A DNA stretch of 64,000 nucleotides from an uncultured Roseovarius sp. GTDB taxonomy: Bacteria > Pseudomonadota > Alphaproteobacteria > Rhodobacterales > Rhodobacteraceae. The notes under the pieces are model-generated. The model saw only the letters and a program-made list of their open reading frames with translations, searched no databases and had not been told where the DNA came from. Both the position numbers and the translations under genes were made by a program. Shown here piece by piece: positions 54,641 to 63,925 of the stretch (positions are counted from its first letter, which is position 1; every line of letters begins with the position of its first letter). The stretch lies in the NCBI GenBank assembly GCA_947503145.1, contig CANNCP010000011.1:50146-114145 (forward strand), given 5' to 3'.

Positions 54641-56724
54641 GAGGCTTCTCCCTTACGGATCAGGCGCAGGCTTCCGTCGCCCTGGCCGACGGCCCGGTAG
54701 GCCGATGTGACGATGGTTGTGGTTTCGTTTTCGACGATAACTGCGGGGCCGTCTACGGACTGGCCCGGCGTCATGGCGCTGCGCTCCACCTCTTGCGCAT
54801 CGACCGATCTGCGCAGGGCGGCGTCAAAGAATTGACGGATCCGCTTTGGCGTGACCGACGCTCCGCTGGCATGGCGTGTGACCGGCGCAGTATCGGGCAG
54901 AATCGACGCCACGACCAGCGACCAGTTGGTGATCTCGACCCCGAGGTCCTCGATTACACGGCCAAACAGGGTGAGATATGCGGCCTCAAAGGCGACCAGA
55001 ATCTCGGTGCGGTCGCCGTCTGCGAAGGTCTTGTAAGGCAACTGGACCGGAATTTCCCAGCCCTGCCCGGAATAACGCATGAACGCGGTCAGGCGGGTTG
55101 TTGTTTCGGCCTCTCCGGCACCGGCGCTGACAAAGGCTGTTGCCTCTTCTTCAAGCTCGACGAGCGCGGCGTTCACCGAAGCTGCGTCAAACCCTTCGAG
55201 CCGCTGGAACAGGCCCCGCGTCGCCTCGTAGCTGAACGGCGCTTTCAGAAATCCGATGGCCGATCCGACACCGGCCCCGGGCGGGATGATCAGTTCCTTG
55301 ATGCCCAGTTTTTCACACAACCGGCAGGCATGCAGCGGCGCGCCGCCACCAAAGCCGATCATGGTGAAGTGTTCGATGTCCCGGCCATTTTCGACCGCGT
55401 GCACGCGTGCCGCATTGGCCATGTTTTCGTCGACCATTTCGGTGACGCCGAGGGCGGCATCCGAAGCGCTCATGCCAAGGTGCGTGGCCAGTTTTGCCGT
55501 GATCGTCTTTTCCGACGCTTCGGTTGACAGCGGAATTGCCCCACCGGCGAAATTGTCGGGATCGAGGCGACCCAGCAGCAGATTGGCATCGGTCACGGTC
55601 GGCTCTTCGCCGCCGCGACCGTAACACGCCGGGCCGGGCTCCGAGGCCGCCGAACGCGGTCCAACCTGAATACGCCCTAGCGAGTCGATTGACGCGATTG
55701 ATCCACCGCCCGCTCCGATCTCGACCATTTCGACCACCGGGGTCGACACGGTCATGCCCGAGCCTTTCTTGAACCGATAGGTCCGGGCCACTTCAAAGGT
55801 GTTTGCGGTTTTGGGTGCGCCGTATTCGATCAGGCAGATCTTGGCCGTCGTGCCGCCCATGTCGAAGGACAGCACAGAGTCCAGACCATGGCCCCGGGCA
55901 AAATCTGCGGCGAAGATCGCTCCGCCTGCAGGCCCGGACTCAAGCAGACGAACGGGCTGTTCTGCGGCGGATTCGACCGAAATCAACCCGCCGCCAGAAT
56001 GCAGCATGAACACCGGCGCATCCACGCCCGCCACTTGCAGCCGGTCAACGAGGCGGCCAAGGTAGTCGGCCACCTGCGGCTGGACGTAGGCGTTTGCGAT
56101 CACCGTATTGAAGCGCGGCAGTTCGCGCATCTGCGGTGAGATCACCGACGAGATCGAGATCGACAGATCGGGTGCTGCGGCACGCAGCGCTTTGGCCATC
56201 TGTTTCTCGTGGGCGTTGTTGGCATAGGAATGCATCAGGCCGATGGCCACAGCCTCGAAATCGCCCGCCAACACGGTCTTCACCATCTGGTCGACCTCTG
56301 CCTGGTCCAGCGGCAGCAACACTTCGCCATTCGGGCCCATGCGCTCATTCAAGGTAAAACGGTGTTCGCGTGGTACCAAGGGCTTGGGCAGAGTCAGATT
56401 TAGATCATATTGTTCGAACCGATTCTCCGCGCGCATCTCGATGACATCGCGAAAGCCCTCGGTGGTGATAAAGGCCAGCCTGGCGCCGCGCCGTTCGATA
56501 AGTGCGTTGGTCACCAATGTGGTGCCGTGGATCACCTGTCCGATTTCGGAAAGCGGCAACCCGGCCTTTTCGGCGGCAATTACGATTCCGTCGAGAATGG
56601 CCTGCTCTGGCTGCGTATAATTGGTCAGCACCTTGCAGGTGGACAAGCCGCCCGCATGGGAAAGTGCGACATCAGTGAAAGTGCCGCCGATATCAACACC
56701 AACGCGGTTCATGGGAATGCTCAT
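54637..56724 (-). CDS. hyuA: Hydantoinase A/oxoprolinase-family protein
   Basis: ATP-binding protein of 695 residues. The N-terminal phosphate loop is VGVDIGGTFTDVAL, VIHGTTLVTNALIERRGA follows, and the central ASKHA-type loop is SFDMGGTTAKICLI. Length and order match HyuA, which phosphorylates the ring amide so the pair can hydrolyse it. The flavoprotein gene ends 3 bases upstream and hyuB overlaps downstream. Confidence 0.92.
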   Translation of the reverse strand: MSIPMNRVGVDIGGTFTDVALSHAGGLSTCKVLTNYTQPEQAILDGIVIAAEKAGLPLSEIGQVIHGTTLVTNALIERRGARLAFITTEGFRDVIEMRAENRFEQYDLNLTLPKPLVPREHRFTLNERMGPNGEVLLPLDQAEVDQMVKTVLAGDFEAVAIGLMHSYANNAHEKQMAKALRAAAPDLSISISSVISPQMRELPRFNTVIANAYVQPQVADYLGRLVDRLQVAGVDAPVFMLHSGGGLISVESAAEQPVRLLESGPAGGAIFAADFARGHGLDSVLSFDMGGTTAKICLIEYGAPKTANTFEVARTYRFKKGSGMTVSTPVVEMVEIGAGGGSIASIDSLGRIQVGPRSAASEPGPACYGRGGEEPTVTDANLLLGRLDPDNFAGGAIPLSTEASEKTITAKLATHLGMSASDAALGVTEMVDENMANAARVHAVENGRDIEHFTMIGFGGGAPLHACRLCEKLGIKELIIPPGAGVGSAIGFLKAPFSYEATRGLFQRLEGFDAASVNAALVELEEEATAFVSAGAGEAETTTRLTAFMRYSGQGWEIPVQLPYKTFADGDRTEILVAFEAAYLTLFGRVIEDLGVEITNWSLVVASILPDTAPVTRHASGASVTPKRIRQFFDAALRRSVDAQEVERSAMTPGQSVDGPAVIVENETTTIVTSAYRAVGQGDGSLRLIRKGEAS

Positions 56725-56727
56725 GTG

Positions 56728-58002
56728 TCAGATCGCCTTGAATATTTGATTGGCCGTAAACGCGGACTGGTAGAGCCGCGACATGATGGGGGCCGAGGGA
56801 ACCGTCGCAAGATCGGTCATCGGCAAGGGCAGCTCGGCAGGGTCCATGCCGGTCAACAGCCCTGCCATCGCCTCGCCGAAAATGGTTCCGGTGGTGATGC
56901 CGCGACCGTTGTAACCAATCGGCGTGAACAGGTTCGCTTCTAGCTCGTGTATGCGCGGCAGGTGATCCGGGGTCATCGCAATCTGGCCGTGCCACGCCTC
57001 GTCGAACTCGACCGGGCCAAGGTCCGGGAAAATCCGTGCGATCTGCTTTTTTGCCCAGCGGTGAGACAATCCGCGATCCTTGGTGCCGACCACCTTGCCC
57101 ATCGAACCGATCAGCAACCGGTCAAAGGCGTCGCGGCGAATGTCGAACATGATCTTTCCGGTGTCCCAGAGCCCTTGCCGGCCCGGCAGAATATGGCTGG
57201 CCTCCGCCCCAAGCGGTTTCGTCGCCAACTGGAAAAAATGGATCTTGGTGAAAGTGCGATTGAGGTCAGGCCAAAGTTCGTCGGTATAGGCGTTGGTGCC
57301 CAACACCACGGCCTTGGCCGTCAGGGTGCCATTATCAGTTTCCACCTTCCACAAACCGCCCTCACGGTGCAGTCGGGTTGCGCGCACGCCAGTGCTGATT
57401 TTGGCACCCACAGCCAAAGCCGCCCGTGCCAGCCCCCGGCAATAGCCCATCGGATTGACCGTGCCGCACCTGCGGTCGACCAGACCACCGTGGAAATGCT
57501 TGCTGCCGATCATTTCAGAGATTTCGTCTCGGTTGAGCAGGTCCACAGGTTCGCCCAGACGTTGCCACTCCTTGTGGCGGTCCTGAAGGTCGGCGAAACC
57601 GCTTGGCCCGTGGGCCGCGTGGATTGTGCCGGTTCGTGTCACTTCACAGCGGATCTGGTGCTTTTCGATCAGCGAAAAGACCATCTCGGGACCATTGCCG
57701 AATTTTTCAATGAAGCGCGGCCCATAGGTCGGGCCCAACGCTTCTTGCACCTTGCGCGGCGGCATCCAGAGTGCGGCGTTGACCAAGCCGACGTTGCGCC
57801 CCGATCCGCCAAAGCCGATTTGCTCGGCTTCGATCACATGCGCAGACAGTCCCTTTTCTGCGCAGTGCAATGCGGTGGACAGGCCGGTGAACCCACCGCC
57901 AACGATGGCAACGTCCACGGAGAGATCCCCCGGCATCGGAGCCGCGTAGTCGGTTTCCTGAGCGGATGCGTCCCAGAGCGAGATTGCGTCTTGTGCTGAC
58001 AT
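56728..58002 (-). CDS. FAD-dependent amine oxidoreductase (DAO family)
   Basis: Flavoprotein of 424 residues related to DadA, PuuB and gamma-glutamylputrescine oxidases. The FAD motif VDVAIVGGGFTGLSTALHCA is near residue 30, followed by GSGRNVGLVNAAL. The C-terminal FTPIGYNGRGITTGTIFG segment closes the flavin site. It likely oxidises a primary or secondary amine to an imine. It is the first gene of the operon and is divergent from the rhodanese gene, with the dyad at 58071-58108 in between. Confidence 0.87.
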   Translation of the reverse strand: MSAQDAISLWDASAQETDYAAPMPGDLSVDVAIVGGGFTGLSTALHCAEKGLSAHVIEAEQIGFGGSGRNVGLVNAALWMPPRKVQEALGPTYGPRFIEKFGNGPEMVFSLIEKHQIRCEVTRTGTIHAAHGPSGFADLQDRHKEWQRLGEPVDLLNRDEISEMIGSKHFHGGLVDRRCGTVNPMGYCRGLARAALAVGAKISTGVRATRLHREGGLWKVETDNGTLTAKAVVLGTNAYTDELWPDLNRTFTKIHFFQLATKPLGAEASHILPGRQGLWDTGKIMFDIRRDAFDRLLIGSMGKVVGTKDRGLSHRWAKKQIARIFPDLGPVEFDEAWHGQIAMTPDHLPRIHELEANLFTPIGYNGRGITTGTIFGEAMAGLLTGMDPAELPLPMTDLATVPSAPIMSRLYQSAFTANQIFKAI

Positions 58003-58070
58003 GATCAGATGCCCCCGTTGATTTGCTGTGCCGAAGCACCTTGAGACGAGGTTGCATGATGACGCCTATC

Positions 58071-58108
58071 GTGTCAATATAGGATATCACTGTTCCATAT
58101 ATCAACAC
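58071..58108. promoter_or_regulatory. 38-bp dyad, predicted IclR operator 1
   Basis: The left arm GTGTCAATATAGG and right arm CCATATATCAACAC form an imperfect inverted repeat of 38 bases. It lies 68 bases before the flavoprotein start (minus strand) and ends 9 bases before the rhodanese start (plus strand). It matches the dyad at 61647-61684 (reverse complement) at 25 of 38 positions by eye, including the first ten bases. Confidence 0.65.
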
Positions 58109-58117
58109 AGGCTTAAA

Positions 58118-58519
58118 ATGGCACTCAAAATCTCATCTGCTCAAATGGTCCAAAACGCACGAGCGCGGATCACCGAAATCGAAACCGTCGATCTGATCGC
58201 GATGCTGGATGATCCAGATGTGGTGGTGGTCGATATTCGCGACGTGCGCGAACGCCAGCGCAGCGGCTATATCCCCGGCAGCTTTCATGCGCCCCGCGGG
58301 ATGATCGAATTCTGGGTCGACCCCGACAGCCCCTATTTCAAGGACATCTTCGCGCAGGAAGATAAGAAATTCGTATTTCATTGCGCCTCAGGTTGGCGAT
58401 CGGCCATCACCACGGCAACCCTGCAGGACATGGGTTTTGACGCCGCCCACCTCAAAGATGGCTTTTCCACTTGGGAAAAACACGGCGGACCGGTCGAGTT
58501 TCCTGAAAAGAAAGACTGA
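58118..58519 (+). CDS. Single-domain rhodanese-like sulfurtransferase
   Basis: Protein of 133 residues, one rhodanese domain. VVVDIRDVRERQRSGYIPGS is the conserved first half and FHCASGWRSA holds the catalytic Cys with a six-residue loop, as in thiosulfate sulfurtransferases. GFSTWEKHGGPV is the usual end. The start at 58118 removes a non-conserved extension. It stands alone on the plus strand between the island operon and the convergent IclR gene. A sulfur-transfer role fits the other sulfur-type enzymes of the island. Confidence 0.88.
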   Translation: MALKISSAQMVQNARARITEIETVDLIAMLDDPDVVVVDIRDVRERQRSGYIPGSFHAPRGMIEFWVDPDSPYFKDIFAQEDKKFVFHCASGWRSAITTATLQDMGFDAAHLKDGFSTWEKHGGPVEFPEKKD

Positions 58520-58521
58520 CC

Positions 58522-59292
58522 TCAGGCGTTTGCGAGTTTTCGACTGACGCTCTGGGCGGAGTGATAGACCAATCCGCCCAGCTTGTCCTCGCCGTTGTCG
58601 GTCAGGTTGACGTCGGGCAGCGAAATACCGAGCGCCCCTACAGGTTCACCGCTGGGTAAGGTAATCGCAGCGCCAAAACTGAGAATTCTCTCCCGGAATT
58701 CGCCTGTATCATATGCAAAACCGCGCTTCCGCGTCGCGGCAACATCCGCATCGAGACTAGCCAGATCAACGATGGTGCGGTCTGTATGCCGGGTCAGTGA
58801 CGGGGCGATCTGGTCACGCAGTGTATCATATTCCGCAGCCAGCAGCGCCTTGCCTGTCCCGACACAATGCAGCGGCGCCATGCCACCGATGGCATTCCAG
58901 GACCGGATTGGCTTTTGGCTGTCGATCTTGTCGATATAGATAACGGCCAGATTTTCCCGCACCGCCAAGTAGACTGTTTCTCCCGTCTCCGCGCTCAGAT
59001 ATGCCAGTTCCTTGGCCGTGATTTCCCGCAGGTTCAAACTTTCGACCAAAGCCCGCCCGATCTGCCAGGTCTTGAGCGTGGCAGAATAGGATTTATCATC
59101 ACGGTGCTTGACATAGCCAAGCGTGGTCAACGTTTGCAGCAACCGAAACGTGTTAGATTTGGTCAGCCCCTGTTCATTGGAAAGCTCCGTCACCCCCTTG
59201 CCACTGGCCGACCCGGCCAGATTCTCCAGGATAGCGAGCCCTTTCGATAGGGTGGAATCGACGCGCGGCGCTTTGGGTGTGTCTGTTGTCAT
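58522..59292 (-). CDS. IclR-family transcriptional regulator
   Basis: Regulator of 256 residues with an N-terminal winged helix (LSKGLAILENLAG, GLTKSNTFRLLQTL) and a C-terminal effector domain (GMAPLHCVGTGKALLAAEYD). It begins 17 bases after the molybdenum enzyme stop, so it is transcribed from the promoter at about 61640. Both flanking divergent promoter regions carry similar 38-bp dyads, which makes it the likely regulator of the whole island and of itself. Confidence 0.9.
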   Translation of the reverse strand: MTTDTPKAPRVDSTLSKGLAILENLAGSASGKGVTELSNEQGLTKSNTFRLLQTLTTLGYVKHRDDKSYSATLKTWQIGRALVESLNLREITAKELAYLSAETGETVYLAVRENLAVIYIDKIDSQKPIRSWNAIGGMAPLHCVGTGKALLAAEYDTLRDQIAPSLTRHTDRTIVDLASLDADVAATRKRGFAYDTGEFRERILSFGAAITLPSGEPVGALGISLPDVNLTDNGEDKLGGLVYHSAQSVSRKLANA

Positions 59293-59309
59293 GTGTTGTT
59301 CGCCCTCCT

Positions 59310-61622
59310 TCAGGGCACCTTATCCATTTCGCTAAGGGACTGAAAGCGCGGTTGATCATGGACGGAGATGGCAGGAACCGATCCGTCAAATTTTCGGATC
59401 TCGACCAGCGCCGAATGCGCAGCAGGGCTTTGGGTCAAGGACGAGGTGCGCTGATCGTGGGTCAGAACATTGGGGTTGCCGTGCCGGTCTCGCGCCTGCT
59501 CTGCGTCATAATCTGGGTCGAACCAGGCTCCGGTCCACAGGAACAAACAGCCCGCGTTCACGTCTTCGCTGATCTTGGCACCGGCCAGACACCGGCCGCG
59601 ATCATTGAACAGCTCGACCACATCGCCGCTTTGAATACCTCGCGCGGCCGCATCGCTCGGGCTGATCAACACCGGCTCGCGACCGCTAATCTTGTGGCTA
59701 AGGCTGTAGGCGCCGTTGTCCAGCTGACTGTGAAGGCGGGTCTTCGGTTGGCCGGACAACAACGCGAGAGGGTACTGCGCTTTTTTGCCCTCAGCAAAGT
59801 CCCGAGGCGGAAACCATGCTGCGTGACCTTTACAATCATCAAGCCTGAATCCTGCGATCACTTCGGAATAAAGCTCGATCCGGCCACTGGGTGTTGGTAG
59901 CGGATGTGCGTCCGGGTCAGAACGGAACTCTGCCAAGAATACCTGATTTGGGCTTGGGTCTGGCACGTCAATCACATCACCTGCGATGAAGCTTTGCCAA
60001 TCCGGCAGGGTTACATGGGCGTCAGCCGCACGTTCGCGCGTGACCTCCCATATCTCTTCTATCCAGTCGTCGGCAGATTTTCCACCCGTGAAATCCTCGA
60101 CGTTGCCCAGACGTGCAGCGAGATCGGCATAAATATCGTATTCGATCCGGGCCTCGCCTGCGGGGACGACCAGTTGCGGCATCGGCACCAGCGCATTGTC
60201 GGACTTGCCAGCGCCAAAATCCCTCCGCTCCTGCGCCATAGCGACGGGCAAGACAATATCGGCATGGCGTGCGGTGGACGTCCAGTTGACCTCGTTCACG
60301 ATCACCGTTTCGGGCCGCTGGAACGCGGCGTGCAGCTTGTTCAGATCCTGATGGTGGTGAAACGGATTGCCACCCGCCCACCAGACCATGCGTGCATCGG
60401 GAAAGGTTCGGGTCTGACCCTGATATTGATAACTCTTGCCGGGATTCAGCAGCATCTCGGAAATCATCGCAACCGGAATGTAATCCTCCACCGGATTGGC
60501 CCCTTGCGACATCGTTCCCCAGCGAAAGGGCCGTTCGATATTGCCAATATTGGCGTTAACGCCATAACCGATGACATAGCCACTCCCGGGCAGGCCGATC
60601 TGCCCCAACATCGAGGCCAAGGTCACCGCCATCCAGAGGGGTTGCTCGCCATAATCCGTGCGTTGAACCCCGGCGGCCACTGAGACCATCGTGCGCTCTG
60701 CCGCCATGCGGCGCGCAAGTACCCGGATCTTCTCTGCGTCGACGCCGCATATCTCCGCCGCCCAATCGGCGTCCTTGGCCTGCCCGCACGGCGTGCCCAT
60801 CAGGTAGTCGCGGACCTGTGGAAAACCAACGGTATAGCGATCCAGAAATGCCTGATCCTGCAATTCCTCTGACAGCAATGTATGCGCAAGCCCCATCATC
60901 AACGCGGTATCGGTGCCGGGCCGTACAGGCATCCATTCAGCCCCCAGCACATCCGAGGCATCGCTGCGAAGGGGTGAAATGTTAACGAACGCCACCCCCG
61001 AATCGGCGCAGGCCCGCAGATTGTCCGCCATACGGTGTCGCGCCACCCCGCCATCACTGACCTGGGTATTCCGTTCGGCCATTCCGCCGAACATCACCAC
61101 CAGATCCGTGTTTTGCGCGATCACCGACCATCGCGTCGCCTGCGCCACATGGGCCCGATAAGGCCCCACGATATGCGGCATCAGACCAAGTGCTGCGTTG
61201 TAACTGTAGTTCCCTTCTGAACGCACAAAACCGCCCTGCGCGTTCAAAAAGCGCTTCAGCTGGCTTTGCGCATGGTGAAACCGACCGGCACTTGACCAGC
61301 CATATGAGCCAGCAAATATCGCTTTGTTGCCATGAGTTTGCCTGACGCGGGTCAACTCTTTGGCAATCAGATCAAGCGCGTGGTCCCAACTGACCTCGAC
61401 AAAACTGTCGCGGCCCCGCGGCACCGCATGTGCATTGCCCGTCAACCAGCTTTTTCGGATGGCGGGCCGCAAGACACGGGCAGCGCCATGCAGGCTGCCG
61501 ACGATGTTGGTGTTGATCTTTGAGGTCACGGGATCACTGGGGTGACCTTGGACATCCGCCACCTTGCCATCCTGTACAGTTGCAATACCAACGCCCCAGT
61601 GGCTGGCTGTAATCTTTTTCAC
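59310..61622 (-). CDS. Cytoplasmic molybdopterin oxidoreductase, DMSO/TMAO/biotin-sulfoxide reductase type, GTG start
   Basis: Enzyme of 770 residues with a bis-MGD molybdenum cofactor. The N-terminus MKKITASHWGVG has neither a Tat signal nor the [4Fe-4S] Cys motif, as in BisC. The AGSYGWSSAGRFHHAQSQLK segment and the likely Mo-ligand serine in GNYSYNAAL are those of the DMSO/TMAO/BisC group. The likely reaction is reduction of an S-oxide or N-oxide. The GTG at 61620-61622 gives the family N-terminus. It is co-transcribed with the IclR gene downstream. Confidence 0.87.
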   Translation of the reverse strand: MKKITASHWGVGIATVQDGKVADVQGHPSDPVTSKINTNIVGSLHGAARVLRPAIRKSWLTGNAHAVPRGRDSFVEVSWDHALDLIAKELTRVRQTHGNKAIFAGSYGWSSAGRFHHAQSQLKRFLNAQGGFVRSEGNYSYNAALGLMPHIVGPYRAHVAQATRWSVIAQNTDLVVMFGGMAERNTQVSDGGVARHRMADNLRACADSGVAFVNISPLRSDASDVLGAEWMPVRPGTDTALMMGLAHTLLSEELQDQAFLDRYTVGFPQVRDYLMGTPCGQAKDADWAAEICGVDAEKIRVLARRMAAERTMVSVAAGVQRTDYGEQPLWMAVTLASMLGQIGLPGSGYVIGYGVNANIGNIERPFRWGTMSQGANPVEDYIPVAMISEMLLNPGKSYQYQGQTRTFPDARMVWWAGGNPFHHHQDLNKLHAAFQRPETVIVNEVNWTSTARHADIVLPVAMAQERRDFGAGKSDNALVPMPQLVVPAGEARIEYDIYADLAARLGNVEDFTGGKSADDWIEEIWEVTRERAADAHVTLPDWQSFIAGDVIDVPDPSPNQVFLAEFRSDPDAHPLPTPSGRIELYSEVIAGFRLDDCKGHAAWFPPRDFAEGKKAQYPLALLSGQPKTRLHSQLDNGAYSLSHKISGREPVLISPSDAAARGIQSGDVVELFNDRGRCLAGAKISEDVNAGCLFLWTGAWFDPDYDAEQARDRHGNPNVLTHDQRTSSLTQSPAAHSALVEIRKFDGSVPAISVHDQPRFQSLSEMDKVP

Positions 61623-61646
61623 TGTTCGGCTCCGATATTTCTCACT

Positions 61647-61684
61647 GTGCTGACATGCGGCACTAATATGCCGCATATTGACAC
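61647..61684. promoter_or_regulatory. 38-bp dyad, predicted IclR operator 2
   Basis: The left arm GTGCTGACATGCGGCA (61647-61662) and right arm TGCCGCATATTGACAC (61669-61684) match at 12 of 16 positions around a 6-base spacer. It lies in the 105-base gap between the molybdenum enzyme gene (24 bases away) and the PLP enzyme gene (43 bases away). Length and outer bases equal those of the dyad at 58071. Confidence 0.68.
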
Positions 61685-61727
61685 AACACTGCGCGGCTGT
61701 CATGCCTTCAATAGAATAATATGCGAG

Positions 61728-62909
61728 ATGAATATGCCGCAAGCACCCAAAGCCATCTGCAACGATCTGGTCCAGTTGGGCCGCCCTGCCCGCCAAGAGC
61801 CGCGACAGGTCAACCTGCCTGTCGAAATGGGCTCGACCATTGTCTTCGACACGCTCGCCAAATTTGAGGCGGCCCGCGATGACCGCTATCAAAGCGGTAC
61901 GCTGTATTATGGGCGCTATGGCAACACCGCAAGTTTCCAGCTTGAGGCAATGCTCGCCACGCTGGAACAGGCCGACAGTGTCACCCTGACCTCTTCGGGC
62001 GTTGCGGCCATCACGATGTCTTTGATGGCGGTCTGTGCGCCGGGCAAACACCTGCTGGTCGCGGACCATGTCTATGGCAACACGCGCGGCTTTTGCGACG
62101 GCGTCCTGACCCGGATGGGGATCGAGATCGAGTATTTCGACCCGATGCTTGGCGCGGCAATTGCAGAGAAATTCCGCGACACCACTTGTGCCGTGATGTT
62201 CGAGGCTCCCGGGTCAGGCACATTCGAGATGCCAGACATTCCCGCCATAACCACGGCAGCCCGCAATGCGGGTATTCTGACGATTCTGGATGGCACCTGG
62301 GCCACGCCGATCTTTTGCCAGCCGCTGACGCTTGGGGTGGATGTGGTTGTGGCGTCGATGTCGAAATATCTCAGCGGGCATTCCGATTGCATGATGGGGA
62401 TGATTGCCAGCCGTGGAGACATTGGCACGCAGATCCGCAAGACGACCTTTGCCTTTGGCGACAAGACAGGATCGCAAGAGGTGTTTCTTGCGCTGCGGGG
62501 GCTGCGGACCCTGAAGATGCGGATGGAACATTTTGACAAGGCCGGTCGCGAGATCGCGACATGGCTGGCAGGTCAGCCGCAGGTCAAGACAGTGCTGCAT
62601 CCCGCCTTTAACACCTGTCCCGGACACGCCAACTGGAGGCGCAATTTTACCGGGGCTGCGGGGCTGTTTGGGGTGGTCTTTCATCCTTGCCCTGACGAAC
62701 GTATCCGCGCCTTTGTAGACGCCCTGCACCATTTTGGAATCGGCGTCAGCTGGGGCGGATATGAAAGCCTCGTGCTGCCGGTCAAACCCGTCAGGGCCGC
62801 CACGCCCTGGACTGAAACCGGCCAATTGGTGCGTTTCAACATCGGCCTTGAAGACCTTGATAGCTTGAAGGCGGATCTGGCCGCCGCCCTTCCCCTGTTG
62901 ACCCCCTAA
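61728..62909 (+). CDS. Cys/Met metabolism PLP-dependent lyase (cystathionine beta/gamma-lyase family)
   Basis: PLP enzyme of 393 residues. YGRYGNTASFQLE and SVTLTSSGVAAI are the cofactor phosphate site, LDGTWATPIFCQPL has the pyridoxal-binding Asp, and Lys213 lies in SMSKYLSGHSD. The type is cystathionine beta-lyase (MetC-like), but methionine gamma-lyase and related C-S lyases share it. With a propionyl-CoA synthetase and an oxide reductase in the same island, cleavage of a C-S bond in the island substrate is plausible. ATGs at 61728 and 61734 are both possible starts. Confidence 0.87.
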   Translation: MNMPQAPKAICNDLVQLGRPARQEPRQVNLPVEMGSTIVFDTLAKFEAARDDRYQSGTLYYGRYGNTASFQLEAMLATLEQADSVTLTSSGVAAITMSLMAVCAPGKHLLVADHVYGNTRGFCDGVLTRMGIEIEYFDPMLGAAIAEKFRDTTCAVMFEAPGSGTFEMPDIPAITTAARNAGILTILDGTWATPIFCQPLTLGVDVVVASMSKYLSGHSDCMMGMIASRGDIGTQIRKTTFAFGDKTGSQEVFLALRGLRTLKMRMEHFDKAGREIATWLAGQPQVKTVLHPAFNTCPGHANWRRNFTGAAGLFGVVFHPCPDERIRAFVDALHHFGIGVSWGGYESLVLPVKPVRAATPWTETGQLVRFNIGLEDLDSLKADLAAALPLLTP

Positions 62910-62921
62910 GCGGAGACCCCG

Positions 62922-63560
62922 ATGAACAATAAAATTGACCATTTCGCCATTGGTGCAGACAGCCTTGAACAAGCCGTCGCAGCGATGGAAACCGCCCTTG
63001 GCGTGATCGTCCCGCGCGGTGGCAAGCACGCCGCCATGAGCACGCATAACTGTGTCATGCAGTCGGGCAACGAAAGCTTTCTCGAACTTATAGCCATCGA
63101 CCCTGACGCGCCCGCCGATCCCGGTCGGGTCCGCTGGTTCACGCTGGACGATCCAGAGACACAAGCGCGCCTTGCAGAGCGCCCGCGCGCGTTGTGCTGG
63201 GTGATTGGCACCGACGATCTGGATGCAGTGATTGCCGCCACCCCCGTCGATCTGGGTGAGGTGGTTCTGTTCACTCGTGGCGACCGGTCATGGCGCCTGA
63301 CGGTGCCCAAGGATGGCAGCCTGCCTATGGATGGCCTGTTGCCCGCGTTTATCGAATGGTCGCCTGGCACCCACCCCAGCACCGGACAACAAGATCTGGG
63401 CATTCGCCTGTCCACTGTTCAGCTCTCTCACCCAGACCCAGACGCCCTGCGCGAGATCCTGAGAACACTGAAGGTCGATCATCTGGCGCAGGTCAGCGAG
63501 GGCCCTGCCGCGCTATCGTTTGAACTGGACACGCCAAAAGGTAAAGTGGTGATCGACTGA
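62922..63560 (+). CDS. VOC/glyoxalase-like domain protein
   Basis: Protein of 212 residues beginning KIDHFAIGADSLEQAVAAME, the VOC domain opening with a metal-ligand His. A second repeat follows (IRLSTVQLSHPDPDALREIL). It resembles the Glyoxalase_3 group of unknown substrate. It starts 12 bases after the PLP lyase and should be co-transcribed with it, hence part of the IclR-controlled set. Confidence 0.82.
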   Translation: MNNKIDHFAIGADSLEQAVAAMETALGVIVPRGGKHAAMSTHNCVMQSGNESFLELIAIDPDAPADPGRVRWFTLDDPETQARLAERPRALCWVIGTDDLDAVIAATPVDLGEVVLFTRGDRSWRLTVPKDGSLPMDGLLPAFIEWSPGTHPSTGQQDLGIRLSTVQLSHPDPDALREILRTLKVDHLAQVSEGPAALSFELDTPKGKVVID

Positions 63561-63582
63561 ACCGGCGGCGCAACGATCCCCC

Positions 63583-63600
63583 ATGCCCATTGCCGGGCAT
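63583..63600. terminator. Small hairpin between VOC gene and truncated permease
   Basis: ATGCCC and GGGCAT pair perfectly around ATTGCC just after the VOC gene. There is no T-run, so termination is only suggested by position. Confidence 0.3.
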
Positions 63601-63626
63601 CACACCGGATGGCGGTGCAGCCGAGC

Positions 63627-63925
63627 CTAACGCTCGGCAATCGCCATCCGGCCTTTCAAATACTCGCCATATTGGCCGAGTGAAAAGATGAACACCCAGT
63701 AGATCGCCGCCACGAAGATGTAGACTTCGAGGTAATGTGGCGACCATTCGCCGGTGCCAAACGCCGCCTTGGCCGAGGCCAGAACATCAAAAAACCCGAT
63801 AATGATAACAATCGCAGTTTCCTTGAACGTCACCACAACCATGTTGATCGTGCTGGGCAAGGCGTGGCGAAACACCTGCGGCAGGATCAGCCGGAACATG
63901 ATGCTCCAATATCCCAGCCCCAGCG
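63627..63925 (-). pseudogene. Amino acid ABC transporter permease, 5'-truncated by an insertion (AapM-like)
   Basis: The minus strand encodes the last hundred or so residues of a polar amino acid permease: TLGLGYWSIMFRLILPQVFR is the end of the coupling loop, then INMVVVTFKETAIVIIIGFF and AFGTGEWSPHYLEVYIF as in AapM proteins. Family homology starts at TLGLGYW. Just upstream the sequence changes to an insertion-element end, with a stop codon in frame. An ATG at 63936-63938 inside that end could start a short product, but the N-terminal two thirds are gone. Confidence 0.75.
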
